Part shown: piece by piece, positions 1 through 13,900 of the stretch
Layout of the letters: every line of letters starts with the position of its first letter
How positions within the stretch are numbered: the first letter of the stretch is position 1
Assembly: GCA_944474755.1 (NCBI GenBank)
Contig: OX104112.1
Coordinates: forward strand, 57,703,176 to 57,767,175
Origin: Limnoperna fortunei
Lineage: Eukaryota > Mollusca > Bivalvia > Mytilida > Modiolidae
Length of the DNA: 64,000 nt
Direction of reading: 5' to 3'
Made by a program: the position numbers and the translations under genes
Notes under the pieces: model-generated
Seen by the model: the letters and a program-made list of their open reading frames with translations, nothing else
Told to the model about the DNA's origin: nothing
Database searches by the model: none

Positions 1-93
1 AAAATAAAAGTAATTTTACAGAATATTTTTGAAGAAAATCCTGTAATAAGGAAATAGGGTTGCTTATCTTAATACATTATGTACTTGTTCCAG

Positions 94-3000
94 GTGAAGG
101 AAGTGATGGTGATGATAAAGAGGATTCCGATGAGAGGACAGAGGCTGCCCCAGGAACATCACGCCCTGGATCCGAACCAGCTGGAGATTTGCTAGATTTG
201 GTCAGGAAAGATGACAGTGATGAAGGTAGTTTTCTCATTATGTTATATTACCTTCCATCATATATCTAAATGAAAATATCTTATAACATAATGTACTTGA
301 AACTGCATGCTGTAGAATTTGTAATGTAAAGGTATAATAATATGTTGTAAGAGAGGGAGACATTTCTATTGGAAATTTTTTAAACTTGAAAATTGCTAAC
401 TTTATGAATTTTAATATTTAAATAATGTAGAATTAGTAATTTGGTACATATTTTGGTAAATAATTTACAGCACAAGATTCTGCTAGCAGCATTGGAGTAG
501 GTGAATTGGAAATTACCCCCGTGTCTGCTGCTATAGCCAGACATCTAGGTATTGACCTGAGTCCTGAAGGTAAAGCTGCTCGTAATAGAAGAGGAATTGC
601 AGTCATTGTGCATGGTGCACCTATGTCAGGTATGTGACATGAAATTACAGGTGGCTTGTTAACTTTAAGGTAAATTTTCATGATCAGGTTACTGCTAATA
701 AGGTTATGAATGGAAACACTTGGATCATTAAATAATGCTATAAACTTAAAATTGTTGTGGGTCTTGCTCTTTTGCTGAATAGTTTCAGCAGTTGAATGAA
801 GACAGTCTGAATTCTGGCATATGTACACATTGGATCATTTAACTCTTGATATTGTTAACCCCTTGTTATCTGCTGTTTATAGGATTACTTTTGGTTTATT
901 ATTATTTCATAGATAATAAGTTTTGTGGATATTTTTACACAAGTTATATATATGACCTTTAGCACTAAGTTACAAGAAAAAAATTTACGTCGGAACTCAG
1001 CAAAATACAATTGCTTGATTCCTTGTTAGAAGCAAATTATATAATCACAAAATTAATGTATCCTCAAAACAGGAAATTATTCTGAATCAACAATAATTGC
1101 AGTGGTTTCCACATATTTAAATGAATATGCAGTGTTGCAGTCAAAGTAAGTATTACTTTAAGTTGAAGGATTTATTTTTACTGTCTCCAGGTAAAACAGG
1201 TACTGCCATTTCCTTAGCTAAGAAATATGAAGCAGCCATCTTGACTGTTGATCAGATAGTTGTAGATGCCATCTCCAGTGGTAATACTCCTGCAGGTATG
1301 AAGGCTCGCTCACTCTGTCAGGAAGCCGCCAGGAAAAGGATTGAAGAACTAAAACTGTTAGAAGGAGACGAGGCAGAGAAAAAACCTGGAGGACTAAGCA
1401 TAGAACAGCTAACTGCACATACACAGGGAACCAGTATGTATTAAGGAATATACAGTTTCTTCCAAAAAGTTATTAAAACCATTTACATAGAGCAAACAAT
1501 GCAATAGAGATATGCCAGATAACAGATCACTAAAAGTAAAATAAATAGATAAATGCCATGCTTTTACTCCAATAAAAAGCATTGACCAGTTTCAGTTAAC
1601 AAAATTAAACTCATTGTTTTGTATTTTCTAAACCATTAAAAGATTGTATAATTTTAATTTTTTATGATTTTCAACAACTCACAAGAATGTTTTATGCGAT
1701 TTAAGTGTTTAGTCAGTTTTTTGTTACAGATTCATAGCCTTAAGACTCCTATATTAAATGCATGTAGTTGATGATTAATAAGAGTGTGCATGAGATTAAC
1801 AGTGTGATATTTCGTGTAATAATATATATAGGCATGAAAATTACACTTATTTGTTTAATTCTTTCTATAACATGGAGCACTTACTACTATGGCTTTAAAA
1901 TAATTATTTTTAATGTTGTTGTTTGTTGACAATGTGGTAAGCATTTCATTTGAATAAGAATTTTTGTTTAAACTTTAATCTTATAATGTTTTGCTTGATT
2001 TTTCTGCATTGCTGTCATTCATATATGAAATGAAATCTTGATGCCTTGTAGATTATTTTCAATAAAAAAGGAATGAAATCTAACATTTGTGATTAGTTTT
2101 TATGCATTAAAAAGGGATATATCACCATTTCTTTGTATTGAAAATTGGTTTTTTTTACTATTTCACTGTCTCATTACATTTATCTTACTGGATGCCATTA
2201 TATAGTGGAAAAATTGTTAAAATATATCAATCTACCTGTAAGCCTTATTAGGGGAAAATCGGGACATTATTATGGTTGAGAAAATAGTTTCATTTGTCAT
2301 TTTAGTTATGATATAAAGCACATACAACAAAATAACCATAACTGTTGTAAAATAATTTAGAAATTTTAATATTGAACTTTTTTTTGCTATAAAAAATGTA
2401 GGTCATATCTAGGATTAAAATTATTAGAGGAAACAATTTTAAATAATTTATAACTTGCATAAAAGCTAAATAATGTTTTACAAAAATCCAGAATTCTTTG
2501 ACACTATCACATGTATTACTGTCCAGTAAAGTTTGGCAGTTTTTGTTGTCTTGTCATTCATCATTTCAAATTTCATATTATAATAAAAATTTGATTTGAT
2601 TTCTAATTTATTTAATGATTTAATTTGGAAAGGGTTTCATTTAACTTTTTTGAATTACATTTATTAAATGTTTGGAATTCAATTTTATTATTAAGATAAT
2701 TTTAAATGTTTTTTTTAAAGAAATATTGTATGTATTATATTTCACATTGATTTTGTGTGTATACATTGTCAGTTATTTTGAAATACATGAAAATTCAGTT
2801 CTTTTTCAAATGAAATCCTTTCACATGCCAATATACATAATATGCTAATTTCTCACTAGCTTGTTTTGCCTGCTTCACTGCTAACATGTTTGTTGTCTTC
2901 TCTTATCCTCTGTAGCCAGTAACATTGGAGTCCCACAGGCTATGTCCGTCATTTCCAATCGTAAAACAAGTACTGTTTCAGACGTGAAAGGTAAAGATAA

Positions 3001-4956
3001 ACACCACCAAGGAAGTTTAGCAGGAGCAAAGACTGGCATTAACACATCATCAATAGATGGCGCCACAGGCAGTCAGGTAAATTTCACTTTTAGACAGTCA
3101 TAATTGTCATTAAGCAAAATAAATTCAACAGTTAAAATGTCTGGGTGAAGATTTCTGCAAATTTCATCTTATTTAGTTTACCACAAAAATGATTAGTCTT
3201 TTTTTTAAAAGTCTGTACAGTCTGGTTCCTGTAGATGTTATTTTAACCGTATATCAAAAGAAGACAATTATACATGTATTTTTCCAAGTAGAACAATATC
3301 TTCTTAGACCTCCTATGCAAAATATGATATATGATTGATATTGAATGGCTTAGTTGAATTGACTATTGCATGGTCCTACATCAGTGTTTTCATACTACTT
3401 TGTTTCTACCAATTTACCTTCTTATTTACAATATTTGATGTCATAAATCCTACTTGTTACCCTCAGATGGGAAGTAGAACACATTTAACAACAGAACCAA
3501 GTACCAAGCCTAGTAGAAGTCGTGGGGAGGTACTAAGTGTGAATTATAGTAGAACCGTTTCTATAATCTTATCACATTTGGAAACTGCATGTTGAGTTTG
3601 AAATCTGTAGTTTTTCTAAATTGATTTTTTTCTTGTAGAAACTTTTGTTGACAAATGCATTATTTTTTGTTGGTACTACAAAAATAGTATTTTGATAGAA
3701 ATTAGAACTGTTCATTTTTTGTTTTTAGGGGTTTTTGTTTTGTATGTTTTGTTGCATGATCAATAAAAATATTACACTATAAAATAGTTTCTTATAATAT
3801 ATATATAACAAATGCCATGCTGTATTTTTTTTCAAATTATTTTGTTTACTATATATTTTTTGTATGTTTTACTGTATATTGCATTTGGATTACGGAATTT
3901 CTAGGGTTTTAAAATCTTTGTTATATTTGTGCTTTCCCTAAATCAGACATAAACATTCTATCAGTACTTCAAAATAACTTTGTTCTGTAACATCTGTTGC
4001 CAGGATTCAAGGTTGGCCAAGGTAAATAGAATCCCTTTTCACTTAGTTTGAAGGGAATGTGTTGGCATAATACTGTAATTGGTGATTGGTTACATACACG
4101 TCATAAATGAAACGTGAAGTCTTAGGATTGGATCAGTTAGGATTCTTTTTATGTCAGGATTGGTTGTTCTATTATATAACCACCAGTTTAAATAATGAAA
4201 GAACTATCACTGCACCACACAAAATTTGTAATATTTCATAGTATATCACATGCACACTGGGATAAACTGTTATAATGAGATTTCAGTACAGTTGATTATG
4301 AATTTCATAGGTTAAGACCCTTTTTGAATGAGTTTATTATATATGTTAGGGAACTTTTTTCTCGGAAAACTGTCTTGTAAAATTAAGTTTTTAACAATAT
4401 ATCTCTTGCTTAAGAATCTAAAATTGAATAATTTTTAAGTTTTAATCCAGTCTGAGTTAAGATTATTGAAATCAGTATGACTATGAGAGTGTTTTTGGTA
4501 AACTACAAACCTTCATTAACACTTTAATGGCATGGCTAGAAAACAAACCCATTTAAAAATTATATGTTTTGCTTTCTTGTTTAAAATTAACATTTAAATA
4601 TGTATTAAATGTAAATATTACTAAATTACAGGTACCCAGTAGTCCCCCACCATTGGCCGCACCTATCGCTCGTAGACTCAGTGTCAGTGCAAGTGTTGCG
4701 GGAGAAGAAGGTCTAATGAGTTGTGTTCTGCCAGAAGATCTGCTGGTAGAGATTTTATCGGAACGTCTTCAACTTAATGACTGTCACCGCGGTGTCGTGT
4801 TTGATGGTCTAGAAACTCTGTTTGCTCAGAATCTGTACACCACTGCTCATGCCATTTTGAGGTCATTGAACAATAGGAGATTTATTTATTTTATTTCCCT
4901 GAAACTGGATTATGCAAAAATGAAAGAACAAGAGAAAAAAGATCTGGAAGAAAAAG
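94..4956 (+). CDS. HYDIN: HYDIN exons 1-6: acidic lead-in and adenylate-kinase-like domain
   Basis: Exon 1 is acidic and Ser/Gly-rich. Exon 2 ends with a beta strand and most of a Walker A loop (GAPMSG); exon 3 continues KTGTAISLAKKY, so a phase-1 intron (630-1190) cuts the P-loop at residue 97 of the visible protein. Exon 6 carries a second conserved block (LPEDLLVEILSERLQL, then GVVFDGLET near residues 306-313) that resembles the second half of a nucleoside-monophosphate-kinase fold. Between them lie Ser/Lys-rich exons 4 and 5. Exon 5 is 63 nt, phase 0-0, and could be skipped without a frameshift. This is the Hydin ADK-like domain known from the family; whether it binds nucleotide is not shown by the sequence. 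The introns, the longest 1434-2915, are AT-rich, and I saw no other gene in them. Confidence 0.93.
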
Positions 4957-7900
4957 GTAAGAAGAATAATTTTTTACTTATAATTCATGACTGTTACATA
5001 AAAACATAAGGCACCGAGGAAGGCACTTCCAGGTTGCTGTTATTGGTGGAAACTCAACAAACACTGTTTAAACATGTCTTTATGGATAATTACACCAATT
5101 TTATAGTGCCTTCCTAGGGTTCTGTTTTAATGGAACATCAGTTAGATTTTTTTCATTTTAGTATTGAATGGAAAAGACATTAAATGAATAAACATGTTTA
5201 TGTTCCTTATGTACATATTCATGAAATGAATTTTCTTTGGCTGATATTGACGTTTTCAGTGGCGTTTAGGAATTGCCACATATATGTGTAAATGTGAAAA
5301 AACCATTTTAATCCGTCTTACGTTTAAGTTGTTATGATGTGTGCTTAATGAAATACTGTGCTTTTTTTCATTAGAGAGGGCAGCTAGACTTGCAGAAGAA
5401 CAAGACAGAATTCGTCTAGAAGAAATGTCTGAGGATGAATATGATGCTTTGTGTGACGAAGAAAAAGCTACTGTAGACAAAAAGAGATTGGAAATAAAGA
5501 AAGAAAGGATTAGGAAGTAAGTGATAGTTCCTCAAGTTGAATAGAACTTATTTTGCAGCTTTACCATTTTTAATGGATAATAGACACATACAGTCCTTTT
5601 CTAAATATTTATGTTTGGTAAAATGTCATTTTCTTGTTGTATACAGATGTAAAGGTAACATGACAAAATTTCAAACAAATGATAGAGTTTTGAATGACTT
5701 TTCTGTAACTTAAATTGTTCATCTTCTTTTGATCTTGTAGAGAGATGGAGGAAAGAATGGAAAGAGAACGTATAGAAAAAGAAAAAGAAGAAGAATTCAG
5801 GCGACTTCAGGAAGAGGAAAAGTGAGTAAAACTAAAAACATAAAATAAAAAGAAAGGCCATATCATCTTTGCTTTAATTTACATTAATATATTTATTGCA
5901 GTATGTGATGTAGAATCATCCCCAGACATTCCAGCACTAAAGTTTTTTTAGTTTATAATATTGCAATCTTCATTGTTTTATCAAGGGGCCTCGGTGGCTG
6001 AGTGGTTAAGGTAGTTCGTCCACTATTGATCTCGTGGTCTGTCAACACTGAGACTGCGGGTTTGATTCTCACTGTAGGCAGGGTATACTCAACTCAAATC
6101 TTAATTGACAAGGATTGCCAGTTTTCCTTCTGCAGGTCTGGGGTTTTCTCAGGGTAGTCAGGCTTCCTCCCTCAATAAAAACTGGATGCTATGATATAGC
6201 TGAAAAATTGCTGAAAGTGGCATTCAACACCATTAAAACAAACAAACTTTTTTATCAATATTATTTGCAGGACAAATAAACGAAAAGGTAAAAGAGGTCC
6301 AGCAAAAGAAGAAGGCAAGCAAGATGGTAAGAAAAGTGCTGCCCCAGGGGCAGGAGCAGCAGGTAAAGCAAGTACCACGGGTCAAAAAGCACAAGGCAAA
6401 CATGATGCAGACCACCATCCTGGGAAGCAGGCATCAGCCATAGAGAGACCAGAATCTCACCTAACCGAAAAGAGTGATTCTAATGTAGACGAGGGAAAGT
6501 AAGTAGAACCAGAGAAAATTGGCATCAAAAGTACCAGTTAATTTTTTTGTAAATATTTCTTTAGTAAATCATCAATCTTCACAAAAAATCAAACTTATAA
6601 TTTATAAAGCCATGATCTTGTGTGTTTATAGTTTTAATACTACTTAAGCCTTGTTGTGAAGTTGAAGTTTGCAAAATATATTTGAATTGTTAATGAAATT
6701 TTGCAAATTATTTACAACATATATTTACTATCATACTTAGGAAAGGCAAAAAGAAAGATGGAAAGAAAGGTGAAGGAAAAGAGAAAGGAGACAAAGAAAA
6801 GGGAGAAGTTACAACAGAGGAACCTCCTAAAGAAGTACTGAAAGAATCTGACATACTCCTGATGCAAAGGTTAGTAGCATCACCCTGAAAGAAACAATTT
6901 TTGTGACATACCATGTGCATTAAACAGTTATTTAATTGCAAAGTAACTTGATGTCTAACAGTTTTTAATTTTTCCATAGCTATGTACACACACAGTAGAA
7001 TTAAGAAATCTGTTAGCTAGATTTAAAATATAAGAGTCAGGTATCTCATGAAGCTTGACAAAGACATATTCTCTTGTTTAGATTTCGTACATTTGAGCAT
7101 GCTCAGAAAGACATAAATGAGATGATTGAATTCTGGGATAGAACAACCCTGTCACTCAGAAGGCCTCCAACACCATCGGAAAAATCTGAGGAAGATCAGC
7201 AACATCATCCACAGTCTGGAAAATCTAAGGGAAAGAAAGGTTAGTGTTAAAAAATTATCTAGGTACATAAATATAAGAGTAAAATTTAAGAGTGATTTTT
7301 GTTTATTTAAATTTTGCAATGAAGAAAATTCAAATTTGCAATTTATATTTATATTTATAGGAGAAAAACATGACAAAGACAAAGAAAAGGCAGAAAAGGA
7401 AAGACAAAAACAGTTGCAAAAAGAGAATGAAGAAAAGGCTGCAAAAGAAGTATGTTATCTTTAAAATGCTCGAACAATTTGCACTTAAGCTTGAAAGTTT
7501 GCAGTTCATTACTAGGATAAGTATAATTATAGCACGAAAAACTTGTAATTTAGTCCTTCTTATAATATTTGCACAATCTTACGCATAAAAAACAATAGTA
7601 CTGTCATATTTTATAGGCTGCAGCTGCTCAAGCAGAAGGTCAAGATGGTGAGGTGACTGTTGAGGAAAAAGAGGATGATGGAATCGGTCTGCCACATATT
7701 GTAGTGGACTGCTCTGACAAAACTGTACCTGTTTACCAAAAGGTTTTGGGATGTGGCAAATTCCCAACTATGGAAGAGGTATGGTTTATAGGTTGATAAT
7801 GTTCAAATGCCACAAATTTTAAATTTATATTAATATATCATTTTTCTAAACAAAAAAATCATTATTTATCAATTGACAACCATAGAGTAAAGAATACTAT

Positions 7901-10900
7901 CTTTTAATATATTGTTTCTAGATCAAAATTGTAATTGCCTATACTAGTTTATAGAATTTATTCTGTACAACTTAAATTTTACTGGTAAATATATTTCTGT
8001 CATCTTAACATGTCAATATATTTTAATAATGTTAACATTAGGTTTTGGATGGACTTGGAATGGGACCTAAAGGGCCACCTATACCACCACCAGCATGTTT
8101 TAGTGTCATCCCATACCCTGTTAAGAGAAAAGCTCCTCCCGTCAGTGAATTTGGTGGCAGATATATATTTATAGCTTCATCTCCAGATGATCCGTAAGTA
8201 ATGTGTTATATAGACAGTTAGATATTGAAAAGGGATTGAACATCAGGGTGTATTAATATAAAAATGACCTCTATGTGCTTACTGTGATTACTCTACATAT
8301 ATTGGCATAGATTTGTGCAAAAATGGCATTCTCTAGCAATTGCATCAAAGGTGAAGTTAGAGATATGAGATTCAGTGAGAATTCTATTTGGAGCAAAGCA
8401 TATTAATGATAGTATGTGCGAAGGAAATTTTCATAAATCATAAATAATTTGTACATTCATGATACTTTTATGTTTTTTTTAAAACAAACCAATTTATTCT
8501 ACTAGGTATCAGTACTGTTGTATTTAGTACTGTTGTATTTAATGACTGCTGACTATTTATAGTCAATCAATGGTTTCTGTAACTGTTAATTTGATGGAAT
8601 CCAATGAAACACATTAATTTTTTTTTAATAATAAATCTAATTCAATTCTAACAATTATATTTTGTCTTTATCCAGGAATGTAGGTTTACCAGAAGTCAGT
8701 GGTACAGAACCTGAGGAAGAAAAATCAGTGACCCCAGACAAGGGGAAAGAGGACCATACCACACCCACTAAGGGTAAAGCTGCCAAGGAAAAACCTGGAA
8801 CCAAAGATCCCCCAAAAGAAAGAAAAAAGAGTGCAGAGAGAAAAGCTACATCAAAAACAGAGCGTAGACGTCCTTCTATCAATGTACAGTCACCACCACC
8901 AGGGGCAGTAACTCCAGTTTCTGACGGTGACAATTTAAGGTAACTATTTAAGGAAAACATTAATCTTTCAATTATTTATACTACTTATCAGAATAACTTG
9001 GTTAATGGTTAATGTTATTAAGGGCTTGGTAAATAATTGCTCTATAACTGGAAATAACTTGTTCATGCTTTTAATTTGTATACCTTGATTTCGTAAATGG
9101 TTGTATATATTTGTATCACAATAAATATAGCTGTATGTGTTACTCTCAGTATCTTTAGATAAACAAATGGACTGCATGAAATTTTAATCATTTAACTTTG
9201 TTATACGTTACATTAAAGTCTACATTTAACACAAGTCACTGCAATTTATATAACTTTATTATTCTTTAATTCTTGTGTATGTATTATGTATCTAAAACTT
9301 ATTTTTATTGAAGTGAAGCAAAAAATTTTATTAATAAACACAAAATTTGCTTGTTTATATTAAGTCTGAAATAACTTTCAATATATAGAGTAATTTGTTT
9401 AAACAAAGTATTTTATCTTAGGAATGTTAAGAACATATATATTAAAAAAAATGGCCAATAAATTTCCTTCAAACTAGCAGTTTTTTTTTAATAAGTATTC
9501 ATAATTCAAAAAATAATAGTCTTGCAGCTTATTAAGAAGGGCTTCAGCATAGAATAAAAAAAAAACTTTATCAAACCATTAAAAGTAAATGTTTTCAGCT
9601 TTGTGTAAAGAAACCCATCAGAAGTTTTAAACCCAGATCTTTGAAAGTTTGAAAAGTGTTTCTTGCTATTCTTGCTAGCATGACAGGGATATAGAGTCAT
9701 TTTTGTACACATGTATTTTTTAAAATTCAAAATATGTACTGATAATTGTACAGCTTAGATTTTTTATTAGGAAGTAACTACTAGATGTTTGAAATAATAT
9801 TAGTTACACTCAATTACTTTATGTAAATTGTCAATTACATTTTTGACCTATTATGGCTTATCATTAACATTCTTTTTTTTTTACAATAAAAATATAAAAT
9901 CTTAAATTCGCCTCTTCAATTAAAATACTGCTTGCACTTGCACATAACTGACGTTTAGTGTGGAATCTGTTTTACTGTACCTGTAAACACTCCACATATA
10001 GATGTTCGATTGATTAATGTGACATTAAAAGGTTAAGTCATGCGCAGTATTCCAATGCATGTACTGTTTGCCGTGTCTGTTAGCCTTGCATATGCAGTCA
10101 TCTGTTGTTTAACAACTTTTTCTTGAACATCATACTTTTATCCTTAAATTGTGATGTATAGAGTGTTTTTTTTCTAATTTCTTCTTTACTTAAATGATTA
10201 ACTGCATGGTCTCGTACTAACTGAATCTGTTGCACTCATCAACGACTAATGTTGTATTAACACTTTAGTTAGCTTGCATGTCTCTCCTTACAGTATGTCT
10301 GGGGATGGGATGGCTGTAGGAGAAGCCAAAACACCAAAGTAAGTAGACATCTGGTATACATAAACACTGGGGCAGGTCTTCATCTGTTTGTTTTCAACAC
10401 ATCAACTTCATATCTAAACAATTGTTTCCAGCTTTTTTTTTAAACTTCATAAACCATTTCTCAGCTTTCAATATTTATATCTATATATTCTGGATAAATC
10501 TTCAGATCTGTCCCATCTATGAAAGAATATTTAATATTTTCATTCCATTCTTTATCTTGTTTCAGTAATTTTTTAATTTAGACTGACTACAAATTTGGTG
10601 CATTAATGCCTACTTTTAATTAAATTTGTATGTTTTTATGTGTCTCTGATGCATATTCTATCCATTAATCTTCCACTTCAGGTTTTGAATGCACTGCTTC
10701 AATGACCTAATATTTAACTTCATATTGACACTATTTTACAAATGGCTTTCAAATTTGTGTTTCTAAAAGCTTCATTGCACAAAAGTTTCTAAATTACCAA
10801 TGTGTGCTGTGTGTGTAGTAGTTTTTTTTACGCACATGATAGAGTGCAAATGCTTTAATACTCATCTGTTAAGAGAATAAGTAAAGTTTTTATCAATTTG

Positions 10901-13900
10901 GGAAGAATCTGACAGCAATGTCCTGAATGCGTTTATGTATACCAATACGTGTATAAGCAATCAAAAATCTATATTAACATATGTGTTTTCTAACAATATA
11001 TTTTTCTTTTAACAAAAAAATTCCAAAACTTCATAGGAGCACACTGAATGAAGAGAAAATAACAACTAAATTTAATTATTGTAGCATAGAGTTAATTTGG
11101 CATTCTTTACTAGGAATTTGTTAAAATACAGTGGAGAAGTTATTTGATTTATATGACCATATTACTTGATTTTTTGTCGATAGTATAGTTTTCAAAAGAC
11201 ACATTTAATTCACTTGTACATGAGAAATAATGGTATGTCATATACAAATACTGATTTCATACATGCAGATTTTGAACTAATAGAAATTGTTTGTTGATAG
11301 GTTCTTTAAGTTCATGGTCTTCATTAGTTATCATGTCTTAGTAATATGTGTATGTCTTGTGAAATTAAAACTTGGCTTTAATGCAGAATCATGTCAATTA
11401 GTTATATAACTTATTCTCATTTTGTGAACAGATTAACAATATTCCGTTGGATTGTGCCTGCTAATGGGGAAGTTGTTATCCGTCTAAGATTCCAGTCAGA
11501 AGAACTGGGACAGTTTGACCAGACTTTGAACTTTGAAATCGTTGGTACACGTAGAAGATACCAGCTTTTCTGTAGAGGGGTGTGTGCATTCCCTTCTATC
11601 AGTAGAGAACCAAGGTATATCCACATGTCAAGTTTGTTTTATATTTTTTAAAGTTACAAAATGAACAGTATTTGTAATTGACAACAACCTCTTATTTATT
11701 TGTGCATAGGGGAAAATGTTAACATTATTTGCTTTTGCTTAGGCATCAAGTTTCATTGATTAATGAGAAACCCCTCAAAATATCTAAATAATTTCTGGTA
11801 TATTTTATTAAATTTTTGAGGTGTCATGTCAGATTAAAACTGTTTCACACATTTAGAAACCTGGTAGGGTACTCAAGGACATGTGCAAACACCCCTAAAA
11901 TTGCTGCTTCATTCTACAGTTCGGCGCAGCCAAATATCAAAATAAGAACTAATTTCCTCTCCTTTAGCTAAAGTTCATTGACAGAGCTGTTGTCTGTTGG
12001 GGTGAATACTGCCAAAAATATCATGATTTATACACTAGATTAACAGTAATTTTATAGAACATTCACTACTGTATTTTTCAGAATTGTATTCCCAAGTCGT
12101 AAGAAAACCAAGAAAGTTAACGAAATTGTTCATAAGAAATATATCTTGGCATCGGAAACTTTTGAATTTGGTCCACTACTCAATTCAAGACCAAGAACTG
12201 GGTATGTATTTATGTCATTTTAGATGAAAATTATGTACATTTATTCTACTTTACCTTTTAAAACAACATAAGTGTAGAAATAGGTAACATATTTACCTTG
12301 ATTTGGGCAGATTGATCTCCTAGCTTGTCAAACCAAAAGTATCGGTACCTACTACCTGCTTCTTTATGCAGGTTACAATAAAAAGAAAGGAACAAGGAAT
12401 GGCCTCCACATAGCCAAAACAATATATCTGAGTGGTAAGAAATCCAAATGATTATTTCAGGAGGATGAACTTAAAAATCTATCAAAACCTATTTTTCCTG
12501 TATAAATATGACATATTTGTGTAGGTGTAGCTTTTGTTTTTTGTTGGTGTGAAACATTTCTGTGTCTGTAAAAATAAAGAGGGAGAAAAGATATCCATGA
12601 CAAAGGTACCTGTAACAAGAATTCAAATAGCTCTTTAGGGTTTAATCTTCTTCTTATTATTATTATCATAAAGAGTATAATTCTCTCTTGTCCACTCAAT
12701 GGCCATACTAATTAGGTTTTATTCTTTTTGACTTATGTTTTTCTTATTCACAGTTTGTCCAATTTTTGTGAATATATTACAGATTAGAGCGTGTTCTAAT
12801 TTTTTGTCATAAGAGTTAGAAGGTATTATAAATCTGCAGTGTATTTTTTTTAATTCCAGGTACAAAGAAGGTAAACATCCAGCATATATGGAACATTTGA
12901 ATGTGACAAATACATCTCCATTGGATGCTGACATAAGCTTCTGCTTCTTTAAAGACAGTAAGAGTGAGACGTTTATCCTGGAACCTCCCACTATGTTACT
13001 TAAACCTGGGGAGAGTCAGCAGCTGACAATCTGGGCCTACCCCTGTAAAGTAGGCAGAATTGAGGACTCAATTGTTTGTTGCATCAGAGAAAACCCCGAA
13101 CCTGTAGTATTTAAGATTGCTTGTGATTCATTTAATCCAGAACTTGACCTCAACACCAAAGACTTCAGATTTGAATCCGTTAGGTTGTACAGGTATGTGC
13201 CATTAAGTTGTCTATTAGGTTGTACTCAAGGGTCTGGAAACGGTCATATTTGCCGGACATGTCCGACATTTACATTAAAATGTCCGACTAAGGTTTAGTC
13301 AAATCGGACATCCATAAAAAGTGATATTTAACTTGGACAATAATATAAATATCTTTTAGTTGGTTTCAATACCTTTAATTTCCGTTAGATATAAATATTT
13401 TATTAAAAAATCAACCCTAAGGCTGTTTCCCGTCACTGACACATGTGTTTATTGAGTAACCATTCACTCCAGTCGAGTGTTAATTACGTAATGGTTTACA
13501 CAACAGGTGATTACCTAATTATGAGAAAAGATCTGTTTCATCCATTTCGTAGAATATGTTATTGCAACAGTATTTTGAAACAATAGGAACGAAGTGGTTG
13601 TACGTTATATTGCTTCGAAAATATAACTTGATGGAAAAACACGTGTGGTCAAAATTGTACATCACGCATGCGCCAATGTACCTGACGTACATAAATCTTG
13701 GGAAAATCAATTCAAATTAAATTCTATTGAAATGATGAAAACAAAAATAAATATTTAATTCAATAAATAATAACTTGTGAAAAACGTGGTCCATCGGAGA
13801 GTATCGTATAAAATTCAATTCTGTTCCGACCTTGTTGTAATTTTGAAACAACTTCCTACTTCCGGTTAATGAAAATGTCTCACGAAAGTTCATTAAAAAC

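Noticed and set aside
5985..6060. tRNA gene
   Set aside because: Box A and B are present, but the sequence runs on into a SINE body, and other copies with the same tail exist at 16627, 21049, 45621 and 48777.
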